From: an uncultured Clostridium sp.
GTDB lineage: Bacteria; Bacillota; Clostridia; Lachnospirales; Lachnospiraceae
DNA: 9,542 bases
Direction of reading: 5' to 3'
Assembly: GCA_937902905.1 (NCBI GenBank)
Contig: CALELW010000168.1
Span: 1-9,542 of the forward strand
Below are positions 1 through 6,865 of this stretch, in pieces; the first letter of the stretch is position 1; the number at the start of each line of letters is the position of its first letter. A program made the position numbers and the translations under genes. The notes beneath the pieces are model-generated. The model saw nothing but the letters and a program-made list of their open reading frames with translations, was not told the DNA's origin and ran no database searches.

Positions 1-198
1 GGAACCATTGCTTCCCACAAGTGCCCACGCCTCCCCTTTTCGAATCGTAAATGAGGCGTCACGCACCGCAAGAAATTCCTGAAAGAGAAGTTCATGTTTA
101 ATCAATTTTACAAAATATTCTTTTAAATTATCGATTTTTTCTGATGCCAGATTAAATCGTATCGTCACATCTTTTACATCGATTGCAATATCATTCAT
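1..198 (-). CDS. Polysaccharide ABC transporter ATP-binding protein (Wzt/TagH type), 5' part only
   Basis: The first 66 codons of a gene that continues past the left window edge. The product begins MNDIAIDVKDVTIRFNLASE and has the layout of the ATPase of polysaccharide and teichoic-acid exporters: a first strand, an inserted basic/aromatic stretch (KEYFVKLIKHELLFQEF, residues 27-43), then FLAVRDASFTIRKGEAWALVGSNGS. GSNGS at residues 62-66 is the start of the Walker A loop; the conserved GKST would lie just outside the window. The start is ATG at 198: GGAGG at 211-207 sits 8 nt upstream, while the in-frame-shifted ATG at 203 is only 3 nt from it. The gene starts 13 bp after the permease stop, so the two are almost certainly co-transcribed and partners. 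ATP binding and coupling to the permease at the inner membrane face is established for the family. No specificity domain can be judged because the C-terminus is absent. Confidence 0.9.
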   Translation of the reverse strand, partial: MNDIAIDVKDVTIRFNLASEKIDNLKEYFVKLIKHELLFQEFLAVRDASFTIRKGEAWALVGSNGS

Positions 199-211
199 GC
201 CATTCTCCTCC

Positions 212-1015
212 TTAAATATACAAAATAAATTTGTCCTGCGTCTTTACAAATACCCACAGTCCGATGATGAGCATCAGAAATGCCGACACAATTCCAATTA
301 TAATGAGCCACATAATACTGATTCCAGCCGGCACAAACCCCGGCAGTGTCAGCATACGAAACTGCGAAACATAGGAGTACATCGGATTCAGATGAGATAC
401 AATGTACTGAAGATTCTGCGGCAGTGCCTCAATCGGGTAGAACATCGGCGTCAGATAAAGCCATGCCGTTGTAATCGCATTGTAAATATACTGAATGTCC
501 CGGAAAAATACATTGGTTGCCGCCAAGAAAAGTCCCAGCCCCATCGTAAATACAAAGTTCTGTGCAAGTACAAGCGGGAACAGAAAAAGCCGCCACGTAA
601 ATTCGCCCCCGGTAAATAACATAACAATCAAAAGTGCTCCCATTGAAAATACACAGTCAATCAAGCCACTGATAATTTTGGAAACAGTAAAAACATATTT
701 CGGTACATATGTTTTTTTAAGGAGCGATGCGCTTCCGTTAATCGACTGAATCGCCGATTTCGTGGACAGATTCATAAAGTTAAACATAACCTGGCCGCTC
801 ATCAAATATACCGGAAAGTTAGTAATACTGGCTCTCGTAAACATTTTTGAAAATACAATCGCCATGATAATCATAATAAACAACGGGTTTAATACGCTCC
901 ACAAATAGCCCAGCACACTGCGGCGGTATTTCAATTTTAAATCCCTGCTCACAAGCTGTCCCATCAAATCTTTGAATCGGACAAAGCCCTTTATTCTGGC
1001 AACAAATAATGACAT
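212..1015 (-). CDS. Polysaccharide ABC transporter permease (ABC-2 type, Wzm/TagG family)
   Basis: A 267-residue integral membrane protein, the usual length for Wzm/TagG/RfbA permeases. The N-terminal cytosolic segment ends in the family signature YRRSVLGYLWSVLNPL (residues 30-45). It is followed by about six hydrophobic segments, roughly at 42-58, 66-82, 112-134, 143-168, 178-195 and 231-256. FFRDIQYI (170-177) and YLTPMFYP (187-194) are also typical. The family exports lipid-linked polysaccharide (O-antigen, capsule or wall teichoic acid) across the cytoplasmic membrane with an ATPase partner, here the next gene. GGAGGT at 1026-1021 lies 5 nt before the ATG at 1015, and the gene follows the glycosyltransferase stop by 16 bp, so it belongs to the same operon. 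Which polymer is exported cannot be read from the permease alone. Confidence 0.93.
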   Translation of the reverse strand: MSLFVARIKGFVRFKDLMGQLVSRDLKLKYRRSVLGYLWSVLNPLFIMIIMAIVFSKMFTRASITNFPVYLMSGQVMFNFMNLSTKSAIQSINGSASLLKKTYVPKYVFTVSKIISGLIDCVFSMGALLIVMLFTGGEFTWRLFLFPLVLAQNFVFTMGLGLFLAATNVFFRDIQYIYNAITTAWLYLTPMFYPIEALPQNLQYIVSHLNPMYSYVSQFRMLTLPGFVPAGISIMWLIIIGIVSAFLMLIIGLWVFVKTQDKFILYI

Positions 1016-1031
1016 ACACTACCTCCATTCT

Positions 1032-2030
1032 CTAGTCGCATCCGTATGCCTTCCGGCATAAATACGACGCCAAACGATACAATCCATACCCACTATGCCG
1101 CAGCATTTTCACGGCACGATTTGTCACACTCTGATAAATATCCGGAAACTCTTTTTTAATCCGTTTATCCCAAGCCACAATTTGATTTTTGTGAACCGCC
1201 TCTGCCGGATAACTCAAATAAATTTTATACTGGCTTGTCAATATTTTCGCTACGCCTTCCGCCACGTAAGCTTTCTTCTCCGGCGTCAGACGCTCTGCTT
1301 CTTCCTTATAAAATTCCAGAAGATGTGTCAGCACCATTTCATGATGTGCACAGTTCTTCTGCATATTTCGGATGTTCATACTCTGCGTTTCCATCCCAAG
1401 CCTATAACAGTAAACCTGCTTTTCCAAAAACGCGATTGTTTTCACAAACGGAATCGGATATAAATTATACTCGGCATCCACATAAAAACAATGTTCATCC
1501 AGACGTCTTCCCATTTTTTTCAACAATTCCGTGCGGTACGTAGCCGCATGCATATTAATGTAAACTTTGCCGCAGACTTCCTCAAATGCATATGTTTTCC
1601 GATACTCTTTTCCCGGAAATTCATGGTGCATCTCACTCACCATTTCACCGGAAGCATCGTTAAAACTATGGTAGTCATTCACCACCAAATCTGCCTCTGC
1701 CGTCTGAAGATATATAAGCAGTTCTTTTAACCCTTCTGCGGACACGTAATCGTCCCCGTCAACAGTCTTAAAATATTTACCCGCTGCCTCTTCGATTCCG
1801 CGGTTTACCGTCGAACCATGACCGCCATTTTCTTTATCAATCAAACGGAATACATCCGGATAATTAGCCTCATATTCGCGGGCAATTTCATTGACCCCTT
1901 CACCGGAACCATCATTTACAATCAGCACTTCTAACTGGTCTGTAACTTCCGGAATCAAAAAACTGTCCAATGTTTCACGAAGATAATCCTCCACGTGATA
2001 GGCGGCTATGGACACTGTCAAAAGTTTCAT
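1032..2030 (-). CDS. Family 2-type (GT-A) glycosyltransferase
   Basis: A 332-residue protein with the N-terminal GT-A nucleotide-sugar binding fold. It shows LTVSIAAYHVEDYLRETLDS (residues 4-23), the strand and loop VLIVNDGSGEG (35-45), and ENGGHGSTVNRGIEEA (67-82). It also has the metal-binding DXD-type motif DGDD at 91-94. The C-terminal third is helical and basic with no clear membrane segment, so it is probably a peripheral cytoplasmic-face enzyme. It would add one sugar from a nucleotide-sugar donor to the growing lipid-linked glycan; donor and linkage cannot be predicted. The ATG at 2030 overlaps the TGA of the upstream glycosyltransferase as ATGA, which suggests translational coupling. 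A GGGGAA ribosome binding site lies 5 nt upstream. The permease gene follows after 16 bp. Confidence 0.92.
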   Translation of the reverse strand: MKLLTVSIAAYHVEDYLRETLDSFLIPEVTDQLEVLIVNDGSGEGVNEIAREYEANYPDVFRLIDKENGGHGSTVNRGIEEAAGKYFKTVDGDDYVSAEGLKELLIYLQTAEADLVVNDYHSFNDASGEMVSEMHHEFPGKEYRKTYAFEEVCGKVYINMHAATYRTELLKKMGRRLDEHCFYVDAEYNLYPIPFVKTIAFLEKQVYCYRLGMETQSMNIRNMQKNCAHHEMVLTHLLEFYKEEAERLTPEKKAYVAEGVAKILTSQYKIYLSYPAEAVHKNQIVAWDKRIKKEFPDIYQSVTNRAVKMLRHSGYGLYRLASYLCRKAYGCD

Positions 2031-3172
2031 TTCGATTCCCCGCTTTCTGCCTCTGCATAAATTCTCCGCATTTTTTCTTCCACTAAATCAATCGAAAAAT
2101 CCTGCACTCTTTTTTTGTTCCATTCACCCATCCGTTTTGCCTCTTCCGGGTAATCTAAGAAAAACGAAAGGCCTTTTACATAATCGGATGCATTTCCTTC
2201 TTCAAATAAAAATCCGCCTTCTCCATCCGAAATCAAATCATGGTTTCCGCGGATATCTAAGGCAAGCACCGGAAGTCCGGCACGCATAGCCTCCATCATT
2301 GCCACCGGAAGTCCTTCCCGCTTCGATGGAAAGGCAAAGCAGTCTGCCTGCAAAAGAACATCCGGAATTTTCTCACAATAACCGGCAAACACCACCTGTT
2401 CGTCAAGATGCATCTCCCGTACCACATTTCGCAGATGTTGTTCCATCGCACCCGTACCACAAATAAGATAAGTCAGTTTTTTTCTGCGGAAGCGATCCAT
2501 CGCCCGCAGCATAACTTCATTATTTTTCCCTTCGGTCAGCTCGCCAACACTCACAACCACCTTGTGGTCAGCTGGGATTCCGTATGTCTTGCGCATATCA
2601 AAATCAGGGTCTTTTTCAGGTGCCGGTTTCAAGCCAACTCCCTGCACATATTCCACATTTCCGCGAACCGGAAATTTTTTTGCCCTTGCATAATCTTCCT
2701 GATTAATCACCAAAAGTTTATCCGTATATCTCGCATAATGCTTTTCTGCCACATAATATTTCCAATTGGAAACCGGCGCGCCCTCATAAAAATGAAAGCC
2801 ATGTGCGGTATAAATAACCGGAACTTTTCTTCCTGTCATTTTGTAAACTTTTTCTGCTGCTTTGCGCGTGAGAACACCCGTCATCGGCATATGGCAGTGA
2901 ATCAAATCAAACTTTTCCTCAAGCATCAATTTTTTTAATGCCAGATAGCATGTCCGCACATCCTTGGAAAATGGCGAGCGTCCAAACGGAATATGATGTC
3001 TGTGGATTCCCGTGCCCATCAGGCGGGAATTGTCTTTTCCGTACACAACAACATCAAAGTTTGCCGCATAATGGATTTCATATCCCATTTCCTGTAATAT
3101 TTTCACGTTATTCATTTCAAACTGTGGCACAAAGCCGCTGACTCTTGTTACCAGTAATGCTTTTTTACTCAT
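2027..3172 (-). CDS. Family 4-type (GT-B) glycosyltransferase
   Basis: A 381-residue retaining-type glycosyltransferase with two Rossmann-like halves. The N-terminal acceptor half includes FDLIHCHMPMTGV (residues 88-100) and VIYTAHGFHFYEGAP (119-133). The second half starts near residue 205 with VVVSVGELTEGKNNEVML (205-222). The donor-binding EX7E motif is visible as E286 and E294 in FPSKREGLPVAMMEAMRAG (281-299), followed by GNHDLISDGEGG (309-320). The arrangement resembles EpsD/CapM-type enzymes of exopolysaccharide clusters. The ATG at 3172 has GGGAGG 9 nt upstream and overlaps the end of the sugar transferase gene by 8 bp. As the next gene after the initiating transferase it may add the second sugar; this is inferred from gene order only. 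The gene contains the only GATATC site in the window (2252-2257). Confidence 0.93.
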   Translation of the reverse strand: MSKKALLVTRVSGFVPQFEMNNVKILQEMGYEIHYAANFDVVVYGKDNSRLMGTGIHRHHIPFGRSPFSKDVRTCYLALKKLMLEEKFDLIHCHMPMTGVLTRKAAEKVYKMTGRKVPVIYTAHGFHFYEGAPVSNWKYYVAEKHYARYTDKLLVINQEDYARAKKFPVRGNVEYVQGVGLKPAPEKDPDFDMRKTYGIPADHKVVVSVGELTEGKNNEVMLRAMDRFRRKKLTYLICGTGAMEQHLRNVVREMHLDEQVVFAGYCEKIPDVLLQADCFAFPSKREGLPVAMMEAMRAGLPVLALDIRGNHDLISDGEGGFLFEEGNASDYVKGLSFFLDYPEEAKRMGEWNKKRVQDFSIDLVEEKMRRIYAEAESGESK

Positions 3173-4601
3173 GATGCGATTCCTCCCTGGATGTATATTC
3201 CTGAATCTTGCGTTCGACCTCCTCGTTGCCCTCGGTATGTTCTTTCAATCCCGTTGTCTGGTCTGTATCCACGCCCTCTGTCGAGTCCTTTTTCAAAACG
3301 GTTTTTACTGTCATAAGAATCAGTTTCAAGTCCATCCACAGAGAGTAATTTTCAATATAAAACAAATCCAGTTTCAGTTTGTCATAAGGAACGGTGTTAT
3401 ATTTTCCGTAAATCTGTGCAAATCCGGTCACTCCGGCTTTTACACGGGTACGGAAAACAAACTCCGGCATTTCCTTCTGGTATTCTGCAATAATTTCCGG
3501 CCGCTCCGGTCTCGGTCCGACAAGCGACATATCCCCGGAAAGCACGTTAAAAAGCTGTGGCAGTTCATCTAACCGGACAGCACGCAAAAAACGGCCCACC
3601 GGCGTAATCCGCTCATCATGCTCTTTGGCAAGAACGGCTTCTCCCGACTTTTCGGCATCCACAATCATGCTGCGGAATTTTAAAATGGAAAATTCCCGAT
3701 TGTCTTTCGTGCACCGCACCTGCCTGTAAAAAACCGGACCTCCGTCGCAGCATTTTATCGCAAATGCCACCAAGAGCATAATCGGCGACAATAAAATCGT
3801 AAGCGGCACCGCAATCAGCAAATCTACCGTACGCTTCCAAAATCGCTGGTCAAAACTCAAAGAATACCCCTTAGACAGCAAAAATGGGGTGTCAAACACA
3901 TGAATTTCGTCGCCACCCATCAAAATAATATCGGAAATTTTCGGCATTACATACGCCCGGATTCCATTTCCATAACAATATTTTAAAATTTCATTTCTTG
4001 TTTCCGCCGCAATATCTCCAATCAAAACCGCCTGATAATCTTTCACCGTCTTGGCAATGCGGTCGATTCCGGCATGGGCATCAATTGCCCCGTAAATCGC
4101 ATACTTATCACGTCTTGTCTCCAATTTATCCACTAACTCCGACGCCGGTCTGTCACCATAAATCAAAAGAATTTTCCACGGCTGAAAAATGCGGTTATAC
4201 AATCGTCTCGTCACAACGGTCCAGACAACCGCAATCACGCAGTCAATTAACTGCATCAAAATCATGTATCCCGGATTCACAAGCCCAAAAGCCAACAGAC
4301 AAATCACGAAATACATCACAATATTTGCTAAAAATGTAGCTAAAAACTGCGACAACACCACTTCCATCCGCCGCAGCTGTCCAATTCTGAGTGCCCCATA
4401 CATCGTCGAAAAAAAGTACACTAAAATTGCGTAAAGCCCAATCAAAGCCCAGTTACCTTTGCGATAGAAATGGAAAAAGTACATCGTATCCCAGTACACA
4501 AGATACCAGAAATACGCAAATACTGTCGCCATCAATGCCACGCTTATTAAGGAAAAGAAGAACAAAATCGTCTTCTTGTACGGGTCGTAATTTTTATTCA
4601 T
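3165..4601 (-). CDS. Undecaprenyl-phosphate sugar phosphotransferase (initiating transferase, polyprenyl glycosylphosphotransferase family)
   Basis: A 478-residue membrane enzyme that transfers a sugar-1-phosphate from a nucleotide sugar to the polyprenyl-phosphate carrier, the first step of glycan assembly. Four membrane segments lie at about 11-38, 51-71, 83-107 and 112-130. A cytosolic nucleotide-binding-like region follows (143-245). A fifth hydrophobic segment (258-282) leads into the catalytic domain, with VFYRQVRC (290-297), ILKFRSMIVDAE (306-317), RLDELPQLFNVLSGDMSLVG (343-362), GPRPERPE (362-369) and AGVTGFAQIYGKYNT (389-403). These are hallmarks of the bacterial sugar transferase family (WcaJ/CpsE-like). 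The tail from about 439 is a charged, probably disordered extension. I chose ATG 4601: the sequence between the upstream ATG at 4637 and 4601 carries GGGAGG at 4619-4614, and the promoter would start RNA near 4641, leaving no leader for 4637. ATG 4610 is only 3 nt from that site. Confidence 0.93.
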   Translation of the reverse strand: MNKNYDPYKKTILFFFSLISVALMATVFAYFWYLVYWDTMYFFHFYRKGNWALIGLYAILVYFFSTMYGALRIGQLRRMEVVLSQFLATFLANIVMYFVICLLAFGLVNPGYMILMQLIDCVIAVVWTVVTRRLYNRIFQPWKILLIYGDRPASELVDKLETRRDKYAIYGAIDAHAGIDRIAKTVKDYQAVLIGDIAAETRNEILKYCYGNGIRAYVMPKISDIILMGGDEIHVFDTPFLLSKGYSLSFDQRFWKRTVDLLIAVPLTILLSPIMLLVAFAIKCCDGGPVFYRQVRCTKDNREFSILKFRSMIVDAEKSGEAVLAKEHDERITPVGRFLRAVRLDELPQLFNVLSGDMSLVGPRPERPEIIAEYQKEMPEFVFRTRVKAGVTGFAQIYGKYNTVPYDKLKLDLFYIENYSLWMDLKLILMTVKTVLKKDSTEGVDTDQTTGLKEHTEGNEEVERKIQEYTSREESHHE

Positions 4602-4647
4602 GACAACCATCCACCTCCCAAACTGTCTGTCATGCACAAGTATAGTA

Positions 4648-4677
4648 ATTTTACCATAGATGGAAAGTTATTGTCAA
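4648..4677 (-). promoter_or_regulatory. Predicted housekeeping promoter of the polysaccharide operon
   Basis: Read on the minus strand, a perfect -35 TTGACA (4677-4672) is followed by an 18-bp spacer and -10 TAAAAT (4653-4648), preceded by TGG to give an extended -10. Transcription should start near 4641, giving a leader of about 40 nt before the ATG at 4601. A second TATACT at about 4644-4639 is an alternative -10 but would have a spacer of 27 bp from the same -35. The -35 box lies 3 bp outside the palindromic repeat at 4681-4876. Confidence 0.7.
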
Positions 4678-4680
4678 TGT

Positions 4681-4876
4681 AGGGGGCGTTGCGGACTTTT
4701 TAGGTTTCCATAAATTATCAAGAAAAGTTTGTGCTTCGTGGGCGCTCCCGCTTAACAAACGCGTAGGGGTATCGGCATGCAAAATACGCAATGCCAGATA
4801 CCCACGTGTTTGTACCCACTCACCCCAAATCTTTTCTTGATGATTTATTAGAAAACAAAAAATCGGCAGCCCCCCT
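4681..4876. repeat. 196-bp near-palindromic element with nested inverted repeats (MITE-like or structured intergenic repeat)
   Basis: The outer arms are about 4681-4729 and 4827-4876. Both arms, read inward, share AGGGGG, a GC-rich GC(C/G)GA step, a T run, a GTTT(C/T)C step and ATAAAT(T/C)ATCAAGAAAAG; the last block matches at 17 of 18 positions. Inside is a second inverted repeat at 4755-4813 (ACAAACGCGTA paired with ACGTGTTTGT, then GGGTATC with GATACCC, then GGCAT with ATGCC at its heart). Another possible pairing is GTGGG at 4738-4742 with CCCAC at 4815-4819. The whole unit could fold into one long branched hairpin in DNA or RNA. No transposase lies inside and no clean target-site duplication is visible: TGTCA occurs on both sides but not flush with both ends. 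A 76-codon open frame crosses it but looks like a by-product of the repeat. Mobility is inferred from architecture alone. Confidence 0.75.
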
Positions 4877-5109
4877 GTCACTGGATCAACAGAAATTTTA
4901 GTTAATATCCATTAGAAATTTATCTATACTCTTTTCTATAAATTAATATACAAAAAGTGCTTGTAGAAAACAATGTATCTAGTTATACATTAATTGCACA
5001 CTAATAGCTTGCCTTTTAAGCATTTGATTACTCTTTTCAAGGAATACTACTGTGCATTAATCCCTTAGTTCAACAGTCTTTTATTAAAAAAATTCAATAT
5101 CATATCAAA
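4877..5109. other. AT-rich intergenic stretch between the palindromic element and the endonuclease gene
   Basis: No gene is supported here. Two weak inverted repeats are visible: AATGTAT / ATACATT at 4972-4978 and 4985-4991, and an imperfect pairing of TTAATTGCACA (4990-5000) with TGTGCATTAA (5051-5060). Neither is followed by a convincing T run on the minus strand, so I do not call a terminator for the restriction cassette. Base composition is far more AT-rich than in the polysaccharide genes to the left. Confidence 0.5.
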
Positions 5110-5844
5110 TTATTTATGAGTACTTTTCCAGTATTCGTACACTCTCTTTAATTCTTCAATATTATCTCCCCGCTCCTCGTGAACTTCAAAATATCCATCT
5201 AGCGATGTATACGAAGCTTCACCTCTATACTTCTTATATCCAGTCCAATAGTCTTCGTATACATCAATTCCAAGTTCTGAAAATGGTCCCTCTCCATTTA
5301 CTAAATATTCCATCTTATTTGTCTTAAACGAACCAATATTTTCAGTATTTCCGCTTCCTGGCTTATCACCAGATATTTTATATTTCTCCTGTACAAATAC
5401 CTCTACATCTTTGTATGGCTCTGGTAGCTTATCCAAATCCTCAATATCAAATATTTGCCCTTCTGAAGCATTATCGTTTCTAGTATATACAAAACCGATC
5501 ACATAATGCTTTGAATACTGGTCATATGGAAAGGAAATATTCTTTTTCCCATCTCTCATATATGATGCAAACGAACCTAATGTAAACATATATCCCGACG
5601 GCTGTCCATTTTTCAAAAACTTTCTGTATGTAGTCTTTATATCAACCGCAATTTTTTCTGTATCAGCTTCATTTCTCATTAAAGTAAAATCCGGATATAC
5701 GGTTTGCCGCGGGGATGGATATAAAACCAATCCATTTTCATCTGCTATTTCTTGTAAAATATTGTAGGAAATTAGTTCAAAAATTCGCCCAATTAGTTTT
5801 GAATCACTTCCAAGCGAAATAAGCTTTCCGTCCGGGGATGCCAA
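5110..5844 (-). CDS. EcoRV-family type II restriction endonuclease, main body, cut off from its N-terminus by an in-frame stop
   Basis: The product closely resembles the phosphodiesterase EcoRV, which cuts GATATC. From the residues shown (TTG 5844 as residue 1) I see LGSDSKLIGRIFELIS with E23, VYPDFTL with D52, and AVDIKTTY with D68 and K70. These match EcoRV E45, D74, D90 and K92 with identical spacing. Further matches are FPYDQY (about 104-109), IGFVYTR, PEPYKDVEVFVQEK, and SGDKPGSGNTENIGSF, which carries the EcoRV recognition-loop signature GSGNT. The TTG has no ribosome binding site. The open frame extends up to 5883, and homology to EcoRV continues upstream past that point (see 5884-5916). 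The true gene was therefore probably 5110-5916 and is now interrupted. The body could still be made from a weak non-ATG start, but missing N-terminal residues make activity doubtful. It follows the methyltransferase in the same direction. Confidence 0.85.
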   Translation of the reverse strand: MASPDGKLISLGSDSKLIGRIFELISYNILQEIADENGLVLYPSPRQTVYPDFTLMRNEADTEKIAVDIKTTYRKFLKNGQPSGYMFTLGSFASYMRDGKKNISFPYDQYSKHYVIGFVYTRNDNASEGQIFDIEDLDKLPEPYKDVEVFVQEKYKISGDKPGSGNTENIGSFKTNKMEYLVNGEGPFSELGIDVYEDYWTGYKKYRGEASYTSLDGYFEVHEERGDNIEELKRVYEYWKSTHK

Positions 5845-5883
5845 TGCACTAACTTTCCAATTAATATCTTTCTTTTCCAGTTT

Positions 5884-5916
5884 TTAATTAAACAACTTTA
5901 TAAAATCCAATTTCAT
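5884..5916 (-). pseudogene. Detached 10-codon N-terminus of the EcoRV-like endonuclease, ending in a premature TAA
   Basis: The ATG at 5916 has an ideal ribosome binding site 7 nt upstream and is preceded by the methyltransferase stop at 5936. It encodes MKLDFIKLFN and then TAA (5886-5884). The next codons in the same frame read KLEKKDINWKVSALASPDGK and run straight into the endonuclease body. EcoRV begins with a helix of similar character (SDLINALYDENQK) followed by a segment ending in SAEGKIYPLGSD. Both sides of the stop therefore look like one ancestral N-terminus in one frame. This points to a nonsense substitution rather than a frameshift. A base-calling error is an alternative. Confidence 0.75.
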
Positions 5917-5923
5917 TTCATCT

Positions 5924-5929
5924 CCTCCT
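5924..5929 (-). promoter_or_regulatory. Strong ribosome binding site that marks the original endonuclease start
   Basis: AGGAGG (5929-5924 on the minus strand) lies 7 nt before ATG 5916 and 3 nt before ATG 5921, which gives only ATG-AAA-TGA. It is the best such site in the region and serves only the 10-codon fragment. This is the main reason to place the ancestral endonuclease start at 5916 and not at TTG 5844. Confidence 0.75.
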
Positions 5930-5935
5930 ATGTTG

Positions 5936-6853
5936 CTAAACATTCACTGCTTTATCAAGAAATGACATCTGTATATATGACTCGTCTTTAGACACAGTTA
6001 TTGGAACATCCTCTGGATTGTAATTCATCAAAAGTGCTTCCAGCATCGAATTTCTATTAGATTCCTTTGCACCAATGTGATAAAAATGCTCTTGATTTAC
6101 TTTCCAACATTCTTTCCAAATAATATCAATATACTCATTTTGTCTATACTTATTTTTATCCCATGTAGATAACATAAAATGCGCTCCAGAATTCACTAAC
6201 GCATTATGTAATCTAATCTCATGCTCCTCATCCCAGCTATCATAATAATCAACATGTCTTCCTATATATGGTGGATCACAATAAATAAATGATTGAGCAT
6301 CCGCCTCACTTATTGTCTGCTCAAAAGATTGGCACTTAAATTTCCAATCAACACTAGGAAATATATTTTCCAGTCTTTTAACTTGATTTACAATCTTTGT
6401 AACATATGCCTTTGCAAATCGCTTTGGTTTGTGTCCATATGGAACATTAAATTGATAATTCCTATTAAATCGAATCATTACATTGAAACAACTTCTATTC
6501 AAAAACAAAAAATCAAGTGGATTATGTTCTTCATTAAATCTATCTCTGATATAATAATAGTGCCTTTCGTCTTTCTCTTCTAACACCTTTCCTTCTCTCT
6601 CCAAAAATTCTCTAACAGCATATGCTGTAATTTCTCCACTCTTTATAGCATTATATAATGCTATAGTATGTGGATTTGTATCCGCAAATACTGCATGCTT
6701 AGGTGCTAAATTTAGTCCAACAACGCCAGACCCCATAAAAGGTTCAATCCAAGTAGTATTTTCATCTACCCATGCAACCTCTGAAATAAGTGGAACAATT
6801 TTTGTTTTTATCCCTTGTATTTTTATTGGTGGAATATATACTTTATCAATCAT
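5936..6853 (-). CDS. Dam-class (alpha) DNA adenine-N6 methyltransferase of an EcoRV-like restriction-modification system
   Basis: A 305-residue enzyme in the Dam/M.EcoRV group, which transfers a methyl group from S-adenosylmethionine to N6 of adenine. The cofactor motif is EPFMGSGVVG (residues 37-46), followed by FADTNPHTIALYNAIKSG (56-73). The catalytic motif IV is DPPY (193-196). The Dam-family region FLNRSCFNVMIRFN (117-130) and FNVPYG (135-140) is present, and LSTWDKNKY follows DPPY. Order and length agree with M.EcoRV, and the neighbour is an EcoRV-like endonuclease, so GATATC is the expected target; that is inference. AAAGG lies 8 nt before ATG 6853. The gene starts 12 bp after the ASCH-like gene and its ribosome binding site overlaps that gene's stop region. 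It appears complete, unlike the endonuclease. If the nuclease is dead, this enzyme would now act as a solitary methylase. Confidence 0.93.
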   Translation of the reverse strand: MIDKVYIPPIKIQGIKTKIVPLISEVAWVDENTTWIEPFMGSGVVGLNLAPKHAVFADTNPHTIALYNAIKSGEITAYAVREFLEREGKVLEEKDERHYYYIRDRFNEEHNPLDFLFLNRSCFNVMIRFNRNYQFNVPYGHKPKRFAKAYVTKIVNQVKRLENIFPSVDWKFKCQSFEQTISEADAQSFIYCDPPYIGRHVDYYDSWDEEHEIRLHNALVNSGAHFMLSTWDKNKYRQNEYIDIIWKECWKVNQEHFYHIGAKESNRNSMLEALLMNYNPEDVPITVSKDESYIQMSFLDKAVNV

Positions 6854-6865
6854 TTTATCATCCTT

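Noticed and set aside
2408..2938. A 176-codon plus-strand frame
   Set aside because: It lies antisense inside the family 4-type glycosyltransferase, with Cys/His/Phe-rich non-protein-like composition; the other plus-strand frames in the window are rejected for the same reason.
4672..4880. TGTCA at 4672-4676 and 4876-4880 as a target-site duplication
   Set aside because: The left copy is 4 bp away from the arm and the right copy overlaps the arm's last base, so they are not flush flanks; a 5-bp match is easily chance.
4651..4881. A 76-codon open frame on the minus strand across the palindromic element
   Set aside because: It is made almost wholly of the inverted repeat, has no ribosome binding site, overlaps the promoter, and its composition follows the repeat structure; it is most likely not translated.
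5842..5844. TTG 5844 as the true start of the endonuclease
   Set aside because: There is no ribosome binding site, and EcoRV-like homology continues upstream of it; kept only as a nominal boundary for the intact body.
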